Origin: Bog-473 sp963753115
Lineage (GTDB): Bacteria; Actinomycetota; Acidimicrobiia; Acidimicrobiales; RAAP-2
DNA length: 64,000 bases
Direction: 5' to 3'
NCBI GenBank assembly: GCA_963753115.1
Contig: CAVWBB010000007.1
Location: 1 to 64,000, forward strand
Made by a program: the position numbers and the translations under genes. The notes beneath the pieces are model-generated. The model did no database searches and was not told the origin of the DNA. It saw nothing but the letters and a program-made list of their open reading frames with translations. The stretch's first letter is position 1, and each line of letters opens with the position of its first letter. Positions 1 to 8,107 of the stretch are shown here, one piece after another.

Positions 1-260
1 GACGCGTGCCCGGACACGCGCCACTCGTCGAGATCGCGGTGAGCGACGACGGTCCCGGGATCGCTCGGGAGCACCGTGAGAGCATCTTCGAGATGTTCAG
101 CCAGAACGGTGGCGGCGGTCGGGCTGGCTTGGGCTTGGCCATCGCCAAGGCCTTCGTCGAGGCACACGGTGGGCTCATCTGGATCGATACCGAGGTGGCG
201 CACGGCGCGCGGATCGTGTTCACCGTCCCGACGGAGACGCGCGTTGCGGCGACGGTCTGA
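1..260 (+). CDS. kdpD: KdpD sensor histidine kinase, C-terminal end (partial)
   Basis: This is the last ~85 codons of a histidine kinase whose 5' part lies outside the window. The ATP-binding domain shows the N/G1-type motif DDGPGI near the start, then the G2 motif GLGLAIAKAFVEAHGG and the strand with GARIVFTVP that ends HATPase domains. KdpE follows after 9 bases on the same strand and the kdp structural genes converge on the pair, so assignment to the K+-sensing kinase KdpD rests mostly on context. It would phosphorylate KdpE under K+ limitation. Family membership is certain; the exact name is inferred. Confidence 0.85.
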   Translation, partial: RVPGHAPLVEIAVSDDGPGIAREHRESIFEMFSQNGGGGRAGLGLAIAKAFVEAHGGLIWIDTEVAHGARIVFTVPTETRVAATV

Positions 261-269
261 GCGGATGCC

Positions 270-977
270 GTGACCAAGGTGCTCGTCGTCGACGACGATC
301 CGTCGCTGCTCAAGGCCTTGCGGATCGGTTTGATGGCCCGCGGGGACGAGGTGTTCATCGCGCACTCGGGCACGGAGGCCATCAACCAAGTCGCGCTGGC
401 CGGTCCAGACCTGGTCATCCTCGACCTCGGCCTGCCCGACCTCGACGGTCTGGACGTCTGCCGGCGGATCCGCGAATTCTCGGAAGTGCCCATCGTGGTG
501 CTCTCCGCCTACGGCGACGAGCACCGCAAGGTGGAGGCCCTCGACAGTGGCGCCGACGACTTCGTCACGAAGCCCTTCGGCATGGCCGAGCTCGAGGCGC
601 GGCTGCGGGTGGCGTTGCGCCATGCTGCCGCCCGCAATGACCAGAGCGACAAGTCCACCAGGCTCCAGGTGGGCGACCTCGACATCGACCTGGTTCACCA
701 CATGGCGACCCTTTCGGGATCGCCGCTGCCGCTCACGGCGAAGGAATTCGAGCTCCTCGCCTACCTGGCCCGGCACGCCGGCAAGGTGTGCACCCACCAT
801 ATGATCCTGAAGGACGTGTGGGGCCCCGGCTACGGCGCCGAGTCCAACTACGTGCGCGTCTACACCCACCGGCTGCGCAAGAAGTTGGGCGACGACGAGG
901 GCCGGATGCTCAAGACGATCCCCGGCGTCGGCTACCAGCTGGCTGTCGGGGATCATCCCGACCTGGCAAACGAATAG
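270..977 (+). CDS. kdpE: KdpE response regulator (OmpR/PhoB family)
   Basis: Full-length 235-residue OmpR-type regulator. The receiver domain (about 1-115) has the acidic pocket VDDDP at 7-11, the phospho-acceptor Asp in VILDLGLPD (about residue 52) and the conserved Lys in FVTKPFG. The C-terminal winged-helix domain (about 130-225) has the typical LTAKEFELLAYL and YVRVYTHRLRKKLG segments and ends with the IPGVGYQL signature. The start is GTG, 9 bases after kdpD. It should activate kdpF-A-B-C. Its last 25 bases overlap the 3' end of the convergent OB-fold gene, an unusual overlap between a regulator and the operon it probably controls. Confidence 0.93.
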   Translation: MTKVLVVDDDPSLLKALRIGLMARGDEVFIAHSGTEAINQVALAGPDLVILDLGLPDLDGLDVCRRIREFSEVPIVVLSAYGDEHRKVEALDSGADDFVTKPFGMAELEARLRVALRHAAARNDQSDKSTRLQVGDLDIDLVHHMATLSGSPLPLTAKEFELLAYLARHAGKVCTHHMILKDVWGPGYGAESNYVRVYTHRLRKKLGDDEGRMLKTIPGVGYQLAVGDHPDLANE

Positions 978-1225
978 AGCGGGTTGCGCATCAGCAGCAC
1001 ACCGTTCTCGAGAGTTGGAGTTCCCTCGGCGATGAGGTGCCGCCCAGGGACGATCCCCGGCACAGCTACGCGGCCCATGAAGCGCAGCACCAGTGTTCCG
1101 TTACCATCACCGAGGACAGCGTCGGTGCGGACCCATGGCTGCTCGAAGGAGGCAACCGACTCGATCGTTCCTGCCACCACGGCCCGCCGCCGCGGCACCA
1201 AAGCGAACATGGCGGTGGGACTCAC
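953..1225 (-). CDS. OB-fold domain protein at the end of the kdp operon
   Basis: A 90-residue protein with the alternating strand pattern of an OB fold: VAGTIESVASFEQ, AVLGDGNGTLVLRFMG, GIVPGRHLIAEGTP and a final strand VLLMRNPLYSFA. It resembles the actinobacterial OB-fold nucleic-acid-binding proteins often annotated next to potassium transport genes. The GTG start overlaps the kdpC stop codon (GTGA, 1222-1225), so it is translationally coupled to kdpC. There are no catalytic motifs and no membrane segment. Its role in K+ transport is unknown; it may be an accessory or regulatory subunit. Its 3' end overlaps kdpE. Confidence 0.75.
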   Translation of the reverse strand: MSPTAMFALVPRRRAVVAGTIESVASFEQPWVRTDAVLGDGNGTLVLRFMGRVAVPGIVPGRHLIAEGTPTLENGVLLMRNPLYSFARSG

Positions 1226-1869
1226 TTCAGTTTGGCAAGGGCCTCATTGAGCTGCAGCACGTTCACGAAGGGCGAGCCAAGGAATCCCAGCTGCATGCCC
1301 TGCGTCTGCTGGTTGATCAGGCTTCTCAAGCGAGACGGCGAGATCCCCGTCGCCCGCGAGACCATGGGGATCTCGGCGTACGCGTCCTGGGGCGTGATGT
1401 CGGGGTCCAGACCGCTCGCCGAGGTGGTCACCAGGTCGGGAGTGGGGTTGACGCCCCGCGCCTTCCAGTAGGCGACCAGCTGTTGGGTGTTCTGCAACAG
1501 GGTCTTGGAGCGGGGGCCGAGGTTGGTCGTCGCGGACTCACCGGAGTTCAAGACCCCTCGCTTGCCCGGGATGTTGTTGGCCTGCAGCGGGTTGTCCCCT
1601 CCGCTCGCGGCCGGGCTCGCCGACCCGGCATAAGGCCCCAGATTGTCGGGACGTCCTTGGAACACACAGCTGCCCAACTGATGCCCGGGGCAGCGCGTCT
1701 GCGACCAGTCCTGGCCAATGAGCCTCGAACCGTTCGCCGTGATGGAGCCGTCTGCCTGGCCCCGGAAGAACGCCTGGGCGACCCCGGTGCCAGCGAAGGC
1801 GTACAGGAAGCCGAAGATGACGGTGAAGACCAGGACGGCGATGATGGAGCGGCGGAGGTGGGTGATCAT
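1222..1869 (-). CDS. kdpC: K+-transporting ATPase subunit C (KdpC)
   Basis: This 215-residue protein has one N-terminal membrane helix (about residues 8-30) followed by a periplasmic/extracytoplasmic domain. It carries the KdpC features AQAFFRGQADGSITANGSRLIGQ, then SASGLDPDITPQDAYAEIPMV and an R-x-x-G region near ATGISPSRLRSLINQQT. The C-terminal domain ends in VLQLNEALAKL. KdpC stabilises the KdpA-KdpB complex and raises nucleotide affinity. It follows kdpB by 13 bases and overlaps the OB-fold gene downstream. The length is normal for actinobacteria. Confidence 0.95.
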   Translation of the reverse strand: MITHLRRSIIAVLVFTVIFGFLYAFAGTGVAQAFFRGQADGSITANGSRLIGQDWSQTRCPGHQLGSCVFQGRPDNLGPYAGSASPAASGGDNPLQANNIPGKRGVLNSGESATTNLGPRSKTLLQNTQQLVAYWKARGVNPTPDLVTTSASGLDPDITPQDAYAEIPMVSRATGISPSRLRSLINQQTQGMQLGFLGSPFVNVLQLNEALAKLK

Positions 1870-1882
1870 ATGAGGCTCGCTA

Positions 1883-3953
1883 TCAGTAGGCGTGAAGGGC
1901 GACGAGGATGATGTCGATGAGCTTGATGAAGATGAACGGCACGATGATCCCGCCCACGCCGTAGATGAAGACGTTTCGGCGAAGGATCGCCTCTGCGGAC
2001 GCCGCCCTGAATTTCACTCCTCGCAACGCCAGCGGAATCAGTGCCACGATGACGAGGGCGTTGAAGATCACCGCTGAGAGCACCGCGCTCTCTGGGCTGT
2101 GCAGTTTCATGACGTTGAGCGCGTTGAGCTGCGGGTACGTGGCCACGAAGAGCGCCGGGATGATGGCGAAGTACTTGGCGATGTCGTTGGCGATGGAGAA
2201 CGTGGTCAGCGATCCCCGGGTGATGAGCAGCTGCTTGCCGATCTCGACGACGTCGATGAGCTTGGTGGGGTTGGAGTCGAGGTCGACCATGTTGCCGGCC
2301 TCCTTGGCCGCCGTGGTCCCCGTGTTCATGGCCACGCCGACGTCGGCTTGGGCCAGGGCGGGCGCGTCGTTAGTCCCGTCGCCGGTCATGGCCACGAGCT
2401 TCCCGCCCTCCTGCTCGTGCCGGATCAGCTCTAACTTGGCCTCGGGGGTCGCCTCGGCCAGGAAGTCGTCGACGCCGGCCTCCTGTGCGATGGCGGCAGC
2501 GGTCAGCGGGTTGTCGCCGGTGATCATGACCGTGCGGATCCCCATCTGGCGCATTTCGTCGAACTTCTCCCGGATCCCGGTCTTGACTACGTCCTTGAGC
2601 TCGATCACACCGAGAATGACCGGACCGTCCGCCACGACCAGCGGGGTGGACCCGCCCCGGGCGATGCGATCGACGATCTCCTGGAGCCCGTCGGGCGGAG
2701 TGCCCCCCTGCTCGACCGCCCAGGTCCGGACCGAATCGGCCGCCCCCTTGCGGATCTGGCGGCCATCGACGTCGAGGCCCGACATCCGGGTGGTCGCCGA
2801 GAACGGGACGAACTCGTGCGAACCGATGGGCAGCTCCCGCTCGCGAATGCCGAAGCGCTCCTTGGCCAGGACGACAATGGACCTCCCTTCGGGCGTCTCG
2901 TCGGCCAGTGAAGCCAGCTGGGCGGCGGAGGCCACCTCCTCTTCGGTGTGTCCGTGCGCCGGGAGGAAGGCCGACGCCATGCGGTTGCCAAGCGTGATCG
3001 TTCCGGTCTTGTCGAGCAGCAGCGTCTGCACGTCGCCCGCCGCCTCGACGGCGCGTCCGCTCATGGCGAGGACGTTGCGCTGCACGAGCCGGTCCATGCC
3101 GGCGATGCCAATGGCGGAGAGGAGCGCGCCGATGGTGGTCGGGATGAGGCACACGAGCAACGACACCAAGATGACGATCGACACCGTCGCCCCCGAGTAG
3201 ACGCCGAAAGCCTGCAGGGTCACCACGACGGGGAGGAAGACGATGGTCAGCACGGACAGAAGGATGGTGAGAGCGATCTCGTTCGGGGTCCTCTGGCGGT
3301 TGGCCCCTTCGACCAGGGTGATCATGCGGTCGAGGAACGTCTGACCCCGCTCGGCCGTGATACGCACCACGATGCGGTCGGAGAGCACGCGTGTGCCTCC
3401 TGTGACGGCAGAGCGATCTCCTCCGGACTCACGGATGACGGGTGCGGACTCGCCCGGTGATGGCCGACTCGTCGACCGAGGCGATGCCCTCGATGATCTC
3501 GCCGTCCGAGGGGATCAGGTCTCCCGCCTCGCATACCACGAGGTCCCCCTTCGCCAGATCCGCGGCCGCGACCCGCTCCTCAGAGCCGGCGGGTGTGAGA
3601 CGACGTGCCTCGGTCTCGGCGCGCATCCGGCGCAGGGTGTCGGCCTGGGCCTTGCCCCGCCCTTCCGCCATGGCCTCGGCGAAGTTGGCGAACATCACTG
3701 TGAGGAAGAGCCAGACGGTGATGGACCAGTCGAACACGCTGGGGTGCGCGATCGACTCGATCAGAGTGACGACGGTGCCGACGAGGACGACGAACATGAC
3801 GGGGTTCTTGACCTGCACCCGGGGGTCGATCTTCTTGAAGGCATCGATGAGCGCTCGGCCCATGATCTGGCGGTCGAACAGACCCCGAGATCCCGCGACG
3901 CCGTGTGGCAGGTCACTTGGCTGGGATTGCGGTTGTGTGGTCACTGTGGTCAT
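1883..3953 (-). CDS. kdpB: K+-transporting P-type ATPase subunit B (KdpB), split by a 1-bp frameshift
   Basis: Two overlapping frames together give a normal ~690-residue KdpB, the ATP-hydrolysing subunit. The first part (3953 to about 3455) has N-terminal helices and the actuator domain up to SVDESAITG. The second (from about 3450) continues with ES-APVI, the phosphorylation loop LLLDKTGTIT, KGA nucleotide-binding segment, GDNPLTA and the hinge motif GDGTNDAPALAQAD, then C-terminal helices. One extra base in the CCC run at 3453-3455 (GGG on the coding strand) breaks the gene exactly inside the TGES dephosphorylation motif. Everything else is intact, so a sequencing error is more likely than a true null. 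kdpA ends at its start (stop and start share 3953). Confidence 0.9.
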
Positions 3954-5641
3954 TAGAAGAACTTTCCGTGGCTGAGCTGCTCGACGATGGGACCGAGCGA
4001 GACGGCGGGGAAGAAGGTGAGGCCGCCGATGATGATGATGACGCCGATGGTCAGCCCGACGAACATGCCGTTGTCGGTGCGGAACGTCCCGAGCGAGGCG
4101 GGTACGGTGTTCTTGGCGGCCAGGGCACCTCCGAGCGCGAGGGCCGGGATCATGATCCCGAAGCGACCGATCATCATGTCGACGGCGCCGACGATGTTGT
4201 AGAAGGCGGTGTTACCCGTCAATCCAGCCATGGCCGACCCGTTGTTGTTGCCCTGCGAGGTGAGGCCATAGAGAATCTCGGAGAATCCGTGAGGACCGGC
4301 GTTCAGCGGGCCGGCCCGCCCGGCATGGAGCGACACCGCGATGGCCGTGAACACCAGCACGGTGACCGGCATCACCACCGCGGCCAGGCCCGCCAGCTTC
4401 ACCTCCCGGGCCTGGATCTTCTTACCCAGGTACTCCGGTGTTCGCCCGATCATGAGGCCACCGATGAACACCGCGATGACGGCATAGATGAGAAGGGTGT
4501 ACAACCCGCTCCCTGTCCCACCAGGGGTGACCTCGCCGAGCATCATGCCGGTCATCGGGCCGAAGCCGCCCATGGGGTTGTACGAGTCGGTCGAGCTGTC
4601 CACGGCGCCGTCGGAGGTCTGCGTCATCGACACGTTGAACAGCGCGCTGGTCGTGTCCCCGAAGTCGGAGTTCTTGCCCTCCATGTTGCCGACCGTGGAG
4701 TGCACGCCGGCCGCGTAGACCGCCGGGTTGTTCTGGTGCTCGGCGTAGGCGGTGAAGCCGACCCAGGTGCCGAAGATCAGCACCATGGCGATCAGCAGTG
4801 CGACGCCGTGGCGGATGCTCCCCACCATCTTGCCGAAGGTGTACGTCAGCGCGAACGGGATGGAGAGCGTGAGCCAGATGTAGACGAAGTTGGTGAGTCC
4901 CGTCGGGTTCTCGAGGGGGTGACCCAGGTCGACGTTGAAGAAGCCGCCGCCGTTGGTCCCGAGCTGCATGATCGGGCCCATGAAGCCCGCCGGACCCCGC
5001 GGAATGGTCTGCGTCACGCCGTTCAGCGCGTTGTGGACCGACACGGGACCGGAGAGCGTCTGCACCGCGCCCGAGGCGACCATCACGATCCCTGCCAGGA
5101 AGGCGATCGGGAGCAGGATGTAGAGCATGCAGCGCGTGATGTCGACCCAGAAGTTGCCGATGGTGGGCGAGTTCCGGCGCGAGAAACCCCGGGTCACGGC
5201 GATCGCCACGGCAATCCCGACGGCGGCGCTGACGAACTGCTGCACGGTCAGGACGCCGATCTGGGAGAAGTACGACATCGTCGTCTCGCCGCCGTAGTTC
5301 TGCCAGTTGGTGTTGGTCATGAACGAGGTGATCGTGTTGAAGCTGAGCGCTTGCGGCACGGCGCCGAAATGCTGCGGGTTGAGCGGCAAAGACCCCTGAA
5401 TCCGCAGCAACAGGTAGCCGACGGCGAGGAACACCCCGGAGAAGACCACCGTCGAGCCGGCATAGCGCTTCCACGACTGCTCCTTATCTGGGCTGGTCCC
5501 GAGGAGCCGGTAGAACGGTCGCTCCGCCCAGGCGAGGTAGTGGACGCGGCCGTCGAAGACGGCTGCCATGTACGACCCCAGGTACCGCCAAGCGAGGCCG
5601 AGCGTGATGATCAAGACGACGATGGTCCAGAAGAAGCCCAT
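3953..5641 (-). CDS. kdpA: K+-transporting ATPase subunit A (KdpA), channel-like subunit
   Basis: Intact 562-residue polytopic membrane protein forming the K+ pathway of the Kdp complex. Filter-loop sequences are visible in order: FMTNTNWQNYGGETTMSY, IMQLGTNGGGFFNVDLGHPLENP, the region around GGFGPMTGMMLGEV and GLTSQGNNNGSAMAGLTG. About ten hydrophobic helices are seen, the first at residues 1-22. It lies between kdpF (stop six bases upstream) and kdpB (directly abutting). Length and motif order match the family throughout, with no sign of frameshift. Confidence 0.97.
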   Translation of the reverse strand: MGFFWTIVVLIITLGLAWRYLGSYMAAVFDGRVHYLAWAERPFYRLLGTSPDKEQSWKRYAGSTVVFSGVFLAVGYLLLRIQGSLPLNPQHFGAVPQALSFNTITSFMTNTNWQNYGGETTMSYFSQIGVLTVQQFVSAAVGIAVAIAVTRGFSRRNSPTIGNFWVDITRCMLYILLPIAFLAGIVMVASGAVQTLSGPVSVHNALNGVTQTIPRGPAGFMGPIMQLGTNGGGFFNVDLGHPLENPTGLTNFVYIWLTLSIPFALTYTFGKMVGSIRHGVALLIAMVLIFGTWVGFTAYAEHQNNPAVYAAGVHSTVGNMEGKNSDFGDTTSALFNVSMTQTSDGAVDSSTDSYNPMGGFGPMTGMMLGEVTPGGTGSGLYTLLIYAVIAVFIGGLMIGRTPEYLGKKIQAREVKLAGLAAVVMPVTVLVFTAIAVSLHAGRAGPLNAGPHGFSEILYGLTSQGNNNGSAMAGLTGNTAFYNIVGAVDMMIGRFGIMIPALALGGALAAKNTVPASLGTFRTDNGMFVGLTIGVIIIIGGLTFFPAVSLGPIVEQLSHGKFF

Positions 5642-5647
5642 GTCAGA

Positions 5648-5737
5648 TCAGAACCACTCGGGCTTGAACATGGCGATGCCCAGGTAGATGAACATCACGA
5701 CGGAGATACCGAGCAGGACGCCCTGGACCCAGGTCAT
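5648..5737 (-). CDS. kdpF: KdpF-like small membrane subunit
   Basis: A 29-codon ORF encoding a single hydrophobic helix followed by the typical KdpF ending (helix VVMFIYLGIAMFKPEWF). KdpF is a one-helix peptide that stabilises KdpFABC in the membrane. The ATG overlaps the stop of the preceding small ORF (ATGA at 5734-5737) and the stop lies 6 bases before the kdpA start. Position, size and the aromatic/charged C-terminus support the call. Confidence 0.85.
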   Translation of the reverse strand: MTWVQGVLLGISVVMFIYLGIAMFKPEWF

Positions 5738-5817
5738 ACCCGCTCCAGGCACCAGATGAGGCCAAGGAACGCCGCGGTGAATCCCACGATTCCAAGTACT
5801 ACGAGAAAGTCAGCCAT
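5734..5817 (-). CDS. 27-residue membrane peptide preceding kdpF
   Basis: A 28-codon ORF starting ATG at 5817 encodes a peptide with a single hydrophobic stretch (FLVVLGIVGFTAAFLGLIW) and a short charged end, CLERV. It overlaps kdpF by 4 bases (ATGA), so the two would be translated together. The coding pattern and coupling argue that it is real. Similar tiny ORFs precede kdpF in other actinobacterial kdp operons as far as I recall. The function is unknown; it could be a second small subunit of the pump. Confidence 0.65.
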   Translation of the reverse strand: MADFLVVLGIVGFTAAFLGLIWCLERV

Positions 5818-5841
5818 GGCGACCATCGTGGCGGCGCGTTC

Positions 5842-5890
5842 GTCAACCCGATGTCAACGCGCCGGAACCGGGTATCAACAAAGTGTCAAT
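5842..5890. promoter_or_regulatory. Phased direct repeats upstream of the kdp operon (candidate KdpE site)
   Basis: Four copies of (G/A)TCAA(C/T) lie at 5842-5847, 5853-5858, 5874-5879 and 5885-5890. Successive spacings are 11, 21 and 11 bases, so all face the same side of the helix. Direct repeats at about 11-bp spacing are what OmpR-family regulators bind. The array lies 25-73 bases upstream of the first kdp ORF in the gap between divergent genes, and kdpE itself is in the locus. Assignment to KdpE is inference. I found no convincing -35/-10 pair. Confidence 0.45.
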
Positions 5891-5959
5891 GGTCGCCGGG
5901 CGGCCGGCTGTGCGTAAGGTGACAACCGGTTCGAACGGAAAACGAAAGTGGGGTGGACG

Positions 5960-6782
5960 ATGGCGTTGGACCTGCAGGGGTGCCGCACGCTGGTGACCGG
6001 GGGGTCCTCGGGGATCGGGGCCGGGCTGGCCGAGGCCCTGGCCGAGCGGGGGGCTGTGGTCGGCATCTGCGCCCGCCGGGGTGAGCTGCTCTCGGAGGTG
6101 CTGGAGCGCTGTATGAAGCACTCCCCCGACAGCCGGATGTGGGTCACCAACCTGGCCGATCCCGACGCCGTGGACAAGTTGGCCGTGGACGTCCTCGACG
6201 CCTTCGGCGGGGTCGACCTCCTAGTCAACAACGCCGGCATCCCCAAGCGCCGTCACACGACGGCGCTGGACATCGACACCATCACTGCGGTCATGCACAT
6301 CAACTACTTGTCGCCGATGCGCCTGACCTATGACCTGCTCCCTCAGATGCTGGCCCGCGGCTCGGGCACCGTCGTGAACGTGTCGTCGATCGCGGCCAAG
6401 CTCGAGCGCGCCAGGCGAGGCGGCCTACGACGCCTCGAAGGCCGCGCTCACCGCCTTCTCTGAAGCGATGGCCGTCGACCTGTGGGACACCGGCATCAAG
6501 GTCATGGTGGTCTACCCCGGTGTCATCGACACCGAGCTCTTCACGCTGCCCGACAACGACGTGCCCGACCTGCCGGTGGCGGCCGAGCCGGTCTCGGTTG
6601 CCGTCGACGCCATCCTCGCCGGGTTGGAGTCGGGCGCCGCCCAGGTCTTCGTGCCCGAATGGTTCCACGGTGTGACCGCCAACAAGGAGAAGGACGTCGC
6701 CGCCTTCCTGGAGGGGACGGCTGCCTACCTGCGCGACCAGAAGCAGAAGAAGGAGAGCGCAGAAGGGCAAGGCCCTGGTTGA
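5960..6782 (+). CDS. Short-chain dehydrogenase/reductase, split by a 1-bp frameshift
   Basis: Classical SDR of about 270 residues. The first frame has the NAD(P)-binding TGGSSGIGAGLAEALAERG, the LVNNAGIPKR motif and VNVSSIAAK. The catalytic YDASKAALTAFSEAM is read only after a one-base shift at about 6401-6408, and the second frame then runs to 6782. Both halves are good family matches, so this is one gene with one extra base. ATG at 5960 is preferred to the GTG four codons upstream. The substrate is unknown. It lies divergently from the kdp operon, with a serine hydrolase gene 107 bases downstream. Confidence 0.85.
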
Positions 6783-6889
6783 CCGGGCTCTTCGTGAGGA
6801 CGAGCAACCAATTCGTTTAGAGCTGTCGAACAGCGCCCCGGCGTTCCGGCCGGACTGACGGAACGACCGGACGGTGGGAAGGGGTGCGG

Positions 6890-8107
6890 GTGAAGATCGA
6901 ACCTGATGCAGCGGGGATGAGCGATGTGCGCCTGGAGCGCATCACCGAACACTTCAGTTCCACCTATGTCGAGCCCGGGAAGATCGCCGGGTGCCAGATC
7001 ACAGTGGTCCGGGGCGGCCATGTCGCTTACCACCGCTCCCTGGGGCTCATGGATCGCGAACAGCAGATGCCGATGTCCGACGACGCCATCTTCCGCATCT
7101 ACTCCATGACCAAGCCCATCGCCTCGGTCGCGCTGATGCAGCTCTACGAGAAGGGACTGTTCCAGCTCCTCGACCCGGTGCACCGCTACATCCCCGAGTG
7201 GCGCACGCTGCAGGTAGGAAGGGTCCACGACGACGGTTCGGTGACGCTGGAAAAGCCGGAACGTCCCATGAACATGCGCGACGTCCTGATGCACACGACG
7301 GGCCTGCCCGGCGGCCTGATGCCCGGCAACCCCATCGACGCCGCATTCAACGAGGCCCAGGCTGCGCAGACGGGGCCCCGGACGCTCGAGAGTGTCACGG
7401 CGCTCCTGGCCGAGCACCCGCTGAAATTCCACCCCGGGAGCCATTGGAACTACGGGATCTCCACGGACATCGTTGGCCGTCTGGTCGAGATCCTCTCCGG
7501 CCTGCCCCTGGACGAGTACCTGCGGCGTGAGCTCTTCGAGCCGCTCGGCATGGTGGACACGGGGTTCTTCGTCCCCGAGGACGAGCTGCCACGGTTGGCG
7601 GCCTGCTACCAGTACCGCCCCGCCAACACGCCCCGCCTCATGGAGGGCCCGTTTGCCAACGCGATCAAACGGCCCCGGTCGTACCTGTCGGGGGCGGGAG
7701 GGTTGGTCTCGACCACCCACGACTATGTGGCCTTCTGCCAGATGCTGGCCAACGGAGGGCAGCTCGAAGGCCGACGGGTCCTCGGACGCAAGACCCTGGA
7801 GCTCATGACCGTCAACCACTTCCCCGGCGGCGCCACCCTCCAGGACATGGCAGTCGGGGGATTCGGCGAGGCCAACTTCGAGGGAGTCGGCTTCGGGTTG
7901 GGCTTCGCGGTCGGACTCGGGCCGGCCGCGACCGCCATGGCCGGCTCCGGCGGAGAGTTCTACTGGGGCGGCGCGGCGAGCACCGCCTTCTGGGTCGATC
8001 CCACCGAAGACCTCTTCGTCGTCTTCATGACCCAGCTCTTCCCCTCGGCCGCCTACCCGTTCCGGAGTCAGCTGCGCGCGTTGGTCTACCAGGCCATCGA
8101 CGACTGA
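6890..8107 (+). CDS. Serine hydrolase of the beta-lactamase/EstB (class C) family
   Basis: About 405 residues with the fold markers of class C beta-lactamase-like esterases. These are the nucleophile motif S-M-T-K in IYSMTKPIASVALMQLYEKG, the region LMHTTGLPGG, and WNYGISTDIVGRLVEILSG as the Tyr-containing second motif (Y-G-I rather than Y-x-N). A glycine-rich GGEFYWGGAASTAFWVDP replaces the K-T-G motif. There is no signal peptide, so it is probably a cytoplasmic esterase or transferase. GTG at 6890 is 5 bases past a GGAAGGGG ribosome site; a GTG at 6884 is possible. Its stop overlaps the agmatinase ATG (TGATG). Confidence 0.85.
   Translation: MKIEPDAAGMSDVRLERITEHFSSTYVEPGKIAGCQITVVRGGHVAYHRSLGLMDREQQMPMSDDAIFRIYSMTKPIASVALMQLYEKGLFQLLDPVHRYIPEWRTLQVGRVHDDGSVTLEKPERPMNMRDVLMHTTGLPGGLMPGNPIDAAFNEAQAAQTGPRTLESVTALLAEHPLKFHPGSHWNYGISTDIVGRLVEILSGLPLDEYLRRELFEPLGMVDTGFFVPEDELPRLAACYQYRPANTPRLMEGPFANAIKRPRSYLSGAGGLVSTTHDYVAFCQMLANGGQLEGRRVLGRKTLELMTVNHFPGGATLQDMAVGGFGEANFEGVGFGLGFAVGLGPAATAMAGSGGEFYWGGAASTAFWVDPTEDLFVVFMTQLFPSAAYPFRSQLRALVYQAIDD

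Noticed and set aside
3905..5917. A 670-codon open frame on the plus strand opposite kdpA and kdpB
   Set aside because: It is the antisense shadow of kdpA/kdpB, with Gly/Arg/His-rich, domain-less sequence; high GC makes such long antisense frames common here.
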